From: Sulfurovum sp.
GTDB lineage: Bacteria; Campylobacterota; Campylobacteria; Campylobacterales; Sulfurovaceae
Direction of reading: 5' to 3'
DNA length: 64,000 bases
Assembly: GCA_016744875.1 (NCBI GenBank)
Contig: JADGDL010000001.1
Span: 319-64,318 of the forward strand
Shown here in pieces: positions 61,191-64,000 of the stretch. The notes beneath the pieces are model-generated. The model was not told the origin of the DNA. It made no database searches and worked only from the letters and a program-made list of their open reading frames with translations. The position numbers and the translations under genes were made by a program. Position 1 is the stretch's first letter. Every line of letters starts with the position of its first letter.

Positions 61191-63053
61191 ATGAACAACG
61201 CTATAAAACTATCACTCACCGCTATATTATTACTCGCAACAATAACGCATGCAAATACTTCACTGGAAGACATCACTGTCACCACTACGAATAAACTGCC
61301 TACATCTATAAAAGAAACCTCTTCGAATGTTTCAGTTATTACAGAGGGTGAGATCAAAGAAAAAGGATACCAGACAGTAGCACAGGCTATCTCTGGCGTA
61401 TCTGGAATTACAGTATCCCATTCAGGTGGGCTGGGCCAGTCTACCTCATTTTTCATGAGAGGCTCTGATGCAGGAAAAGTACTTGTACTTTTGGATGGTA
61501 TGCGACTAAATGACCCTAGTTCAACAGATGGAAGAGCCTTTCTAGACTCACTCACTACATCTAATATACAACAGATCGAGATCGTCAAAGGCGGAAGCAG
61601 TAGTATCTGGGGGTCAAATGCATCGGCTGGTGTGATTAACATCATCACTAAAGAAGCGAAAGATGGAGTACATGGTTCTTTAGGTCTTAGTTATGGATCT
61701 TATAATACCAAAGGCGCTGATGCAGCACTTTCATACAAAGATGAAAAATTGACAGCCCAAGTGCTTGCTTCCTATCTCGATACAGATAGCTTTTCAGCTT
61801 TAGTACCAAGAGATGCTGAAAAAGATGGGTACACAAACAAAAATCTTAACCTCAAACTTGGATATATTTTTGATGATTACAACACATTAAACCTCAGTTA
61901 CAACATCATTAAAACAGAAACAGAATTTGATGACACCTTTTCAATGGCTCAAGCAGATGATGATTACAGTCATGGTACTTCTGACCAAAGTAATATCGCT
62001 TTAGACTATCTTTTTAGCCTGGGGAATTACAGTGCTATTTTCCATGCAAGTAAAGGTGAGTATGACAGGGACTACTATACAACCGGATTTTTTGGAGATG
62101 GTCACAATGTCTACAAAGCAACACTTAAAGAGTACGCGCTTATCAATGGATATAACTATACAAATGGTAAAGCTGTGTTAGGGTTGGAATACAAAGATAT
62201 AGATGGCTTTAACCAGTATAACAACTTCCCAGAAAGTCAATCAGACTACAACAATAAAGCTGTCTACCTTTCAAATGTCTATGACATTAATGAAAATACA
62301 CTGATTGAAACAAATCTTCGATACGATGATTATTCTGAGTTCGACAATAAAACAACCTATAAAATAGGTGTAAAGCATTTGCACCATTTCCTTCAAGGAC
62401 TTACATCTTCTGCCAACTATTATACATCTTATGATGCACCAAGCTCTTACCAATTGGCCAACACTGCATTTGGATCACTGTTAAAACCTAGTTATACAAA
62501 AGGTTTTGACATTACTGTAGGATACAAAAAATTATTACAGATAAGCTATTTTAACAATAAAGTTAAAGACTCTATAGACTACATCTCAGACCCTGTTACC
62601 TTTATAGGTGGTTATACAAATATTGATGGAACATCAAAATTCTCTGGAATTGAGATTGAGAGTGAATATGTCTTCACGTCATACAATATCATCTTATCTG
62701 CAAATTACACCCATTTGTTTGACTTTGAAAAAGAAGATGGGTCTGATCTGCCAAGACGTGCAAAAGATACACTCAATGCCTCTGTAAGCTACTATACCCA
62801 AAGTGATATGCACTTTGGATTGGAGGCACAATATATAGGAGACCGATTAGATACAGATGGTGGCTTTCCTATAGCATCTGATGTTCCAACCGGAAATTAC
62901 ACCGTATGGAATCTAAATTTCAGCACTAAATTACTGCATGACATTGATCTAAGTATCCATGCTAAAAACATTTTTGACAAAGAATACCAGTCAGTTTACA
63001 ATTATGCGGCAGCAGGACGTTCAGCCTATGCTAAATTAACCTATAGTTTTTAA
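61191..63053 (+). CDS. TonB-dependent outer-membrane receptor (BtuB-like)
   Basis: A 620-residue outer-membrane receptor. A signal peptide (MNNAIKLSLTAILLLATITHA) and a TonB box-like EDITVTT precede the plug domain (VAQAISGVSGITV, FMRGSDAGKVLVLLDGMRLNDPS, IEIVKGGSSSIWGSNASAGVINI). A 22-strand barrel follows, ending in LTYSF. Length and plug resemble BtuB and vitamin or siderophore receptors; the ligand is not known. An AGGA ribosome site lies before the start. A membrane protein gene follows after 13 bases. Confidence 0.93.
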   Translation: MNNAIKLSLTAILLLATITHANTSLEDITVTTTNKLPTSIKETSSNVSVITEGEIKEKGYQTVAQAISGVSGITVSHSGGLGQSTSFFMRGSDAGKVLVLLDGMRLNDPSSTDGRAFLDSLTTSNIQQIEIVKGGSSSIWGSNASAGVINIITKEAKDGVHGSLGLSYGSYNTKGADAALSYKDEKLTAQVLASYLDTDSFSALVPRDAEKDGYTNKNLNLKLGYIFDDYNTLNLSYNIIKTETEFDDTFSMAQADDDYSHGTSDQSNIALDYLFSLGNYSAIFHASKGEYDRDYYTTGFFGDGHNVYKATLKEYALINGYNYTNGKAVLGLEYKDIDGFNQYNNFPESQSDYNNKAVYLSNVYDINENTLIETNLRYDDYSEFDNKTTYKIGVKHLHHFLQGLTSSANYYTSYDAPSSYQLANTAFGSLLKPSYTKGFDITVGYKKLLQISYFNNKVKDSIDYISDPVTFIGGYTNIDGTSKFSGIEIESEYVFTSYNIILSANYTHLFDFEKEDGSDLPRRAKDTLNASVSYYTQSDMHFGLEAQYIGDRLDTDGGFPIASDVPTGNYTVWNLNFSTKLLHDIDLSIHAKNIFDKEYQSVYNYAAAGRSAYAKLTYSF

Positions 63054-63066
63054 GTTATAATATCCA

Positions 63067-63633
63067 ATGAATTTTACACTTATCCCAGAATGGTTTATCA
63101 GATATAAGTTCTTTAACTCTCTCTTTCTGGGTTTAAGTGTGGGTGCTATATTTACTCTCTATGCGCCACTAGAACCTTCTGTCTATTCTTTGGGAGGGGT
63201 ACTGCTAGCGATGGGTATGCTAATGGTTGCAAGGCTCTATCATCATATACTCAATGCAAGGTGGTTTTTTTATATTTCACTAGGAGTGGAAATAGTGTTA
63301 CTTTTAGCAATGCTCTACTTCCTTCTTTTCCCTTACACTTACCAAACAGCACTTATCATATACATAGGGTATCAGATTACCTTTGTTTTTGGCTCTTATC
63401 TTATTAGGGTAGAGACACTTCTACTTGAAAAAGACACCCTACTCACACAACTTGATACAGCAAAACAGTTAGGATATCTTTTAGGTATGGGAGCATCTTA
63501 CTTTTTTTATAAAATACTCACCTTCTATAGTATAAGTGAAAATCAAATGCAAGTCTATTATTTACACTTTTTGCTTATAGTGGTTGAGATTCTGGTTATC
63601 GGCCTCATCTTTAAAAGTTTTAAAAGGATTTAA
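63067..63633 (+). CDS. Hypothetical multi-pass membrane protein
   Basis: A 188-residue protein with five hydrophobic segments. I do not recognise the family. Position directly behind a TonB-dependent receptor and directly before a Cys-rich protein (stop and start adjoin) suggests a shared role, perhaps in metal or cofactor uptake, but that is inference. A TATAAT lies in the 13-base gap before it; no ribosome site is seen. Confidence 0.78.
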   Translation: MNFTLIPEWFIRYKFFNSLFLGLSVGAIFTLYAPLEPSVYSLGGVLLAMGMLMVARLYHHILNARWFFYISLGVEIVLLLAMLYFLLFPYTYQTALIIYIGYQITFVFGSYLIRVETLLLEKDTLLTQLDTAKQLGYLLGMGASYFFYKILTFYSISENQMQVYYLHFLLIVVEILVIGLIFKSFKRI

Positions 63634-64000
63634 ATGTCATATCTTAAATGGTTTCAAACACATGGTAAAAAACATAAAGCCATCATGGACAAACTCACCC
63701 ATCTGAGAGACGATGAAGTCATAGCCTATTTTCGTTTTGAAAATATGGTCAAAAATGAACCCGACTTCTGCCTTCTTTACAAAGAACCTAAGAAATGTCA
63801 TGATATGGAAGATCTTAACTGTTATCTCTGTGCCTGTCCCAACTTTAGATTTAAAGATGAAGGCTTTAAGAAGTTAGAAGAAAAAACACTCTACTCTACC
63901 TGTGGTATAGACTCAAAAGACGGTGCACAATACATTTTAGAAGATTCCATACACCAAGACTGTTCAGGATGTTTAGTACCTCACCATGAAGCCTATATCA
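63634..64000 (+). CDS. Cys-rich protein, 3' truncated by window edge
   Basis: An open frame from ATG at 63634 to the edge, about 122 codons seen. TAAAAGGATTTAA gives AAAGGA as ribosome site inside the upstream gene. Start: MSYLKWFQTHGKKHKAIMDKL. Cys are frequent after residue 46 (CLLYKEPKKC, NCYLCACPNF, STCGID, DCSGC), in a spacing suggesting metal or Fe-S binding. Family not recognised, and the end of the gene is outside the window. Confidence 0.75.
   Translation, partial: MSYLKWFQTHGKKHKAIMDKLTHLRDDEVIAYFRFENMVKNEPDFCLLYKEPKKCHDMEDLNCYLCACPNFRFKDEGFKKLEEKTLYSTCGIDSKDGAQYILEDSIHQDCSGCLVPHHEAYI

Noticed and set aside
1..64000. CRISPR arrays, insertion sequences and phage genes
   Set aside because: No regularly spaced repeats, transposase or integrase reading frames were seen in any intergenic region.

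Overview
This 64 kb window is a low-GC, gene-dense bacterial chromosome segment. It most resembles a Campylobacterota (epsilonproteobacterial) genome of the Sulfurovum/Sulfurimonas type. That placement is inferred from gene content: a dimeric Campylobacter-type dUTPase, a cbpA-hspR pair, NspC carboxynorspermidine decarboxylase, a long DapD, the order rpmH-rnpA-yidC-khpB-mnmE, and abundant two-component and c-di-GMP genes. No rRNA, tRNA, insertion sequence, phage or CRISPR array was found. Most real genes are packed with ATGA or TAATG overlaps.

Layout. 1-5.6 kb is a phosphate block: PiT permease (cut by the window edge), a Na/Pi cotransporter, a small Lys-rich helical protein, two tandem PPK2 polyphosphate kinases and a second small helical protein. 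5.6-9.6 kb holds a cation/proton antiporter, an FtsH-like protein with a ruined ATPase, upp and trmH. 9.8-11.9 kb repeats part of the phosphate block: a 20-codon remnant of the PiT C-terminus, a second Na/Pi cotransporter and a third small helical protein. 11.9-15.9 kb has a desaturase, YwbE, YaiI and a DUF134-NifX-NifX cassette. That cassette has a perfect palindrome on its promoter and a decayed copy of the yaiI 3' end on its far side. 15.9-24.2 kb has a 1528-residue pseudokinase-ATPase-TPR-GAF-GGDEF protein paired with a c-type heme protein, then a PIF1-like helicase and an RNase T2. 24.2-31 kb has a CitE-like lyase, MltB, a GGDEF-EAL protein, cbpA-hspR, a rhodanese, a SpoU methylase and a DsrE protein. 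31-36.6 kb has purH, purL, dut, a lipoprotein and a small Sel1-like protein. 36.6-41 kb is mnmE-khpB-yidC-rnpA-rpmH. 41-45.6 kb has nspC and a hybrid histidine kinase preceded by what looks like a c-di-GMP-I riboswitch. 45.6-53.2 kb has tamB, tamA, gpsA and a potassium channel. 53.2-60.8 kb is a housekeeping run (gatB, thiE-like, atpB, lptB, tsaE, trpD, an S4 protein, dapD). 61-64 kb has a TonB-dependent receptor, a membrane protein and a truncated Cys-rich gene.

How the genes work together. The phosphate genes form a plausible uptake-and-storage module, with transporters bringing in Pi and PPK2 enzymes exchanging phosphate between polyP and nucleotides. Three paralogous 83-84 residue proteins follow these genes and have no assigned role. 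c-di-GMP signalling appears in two GGDEF proteins and a candidate riboswitch. The most unusual elements are the PiT-tail remnant, the catalytically altered FtsH-like protease, the DUF134 palindrome, the yaiI duplication, the pseudokinase-cyclase, the riboswitch and an rnpA reading frame with no ordinary start codon at its conserved N-terminus.
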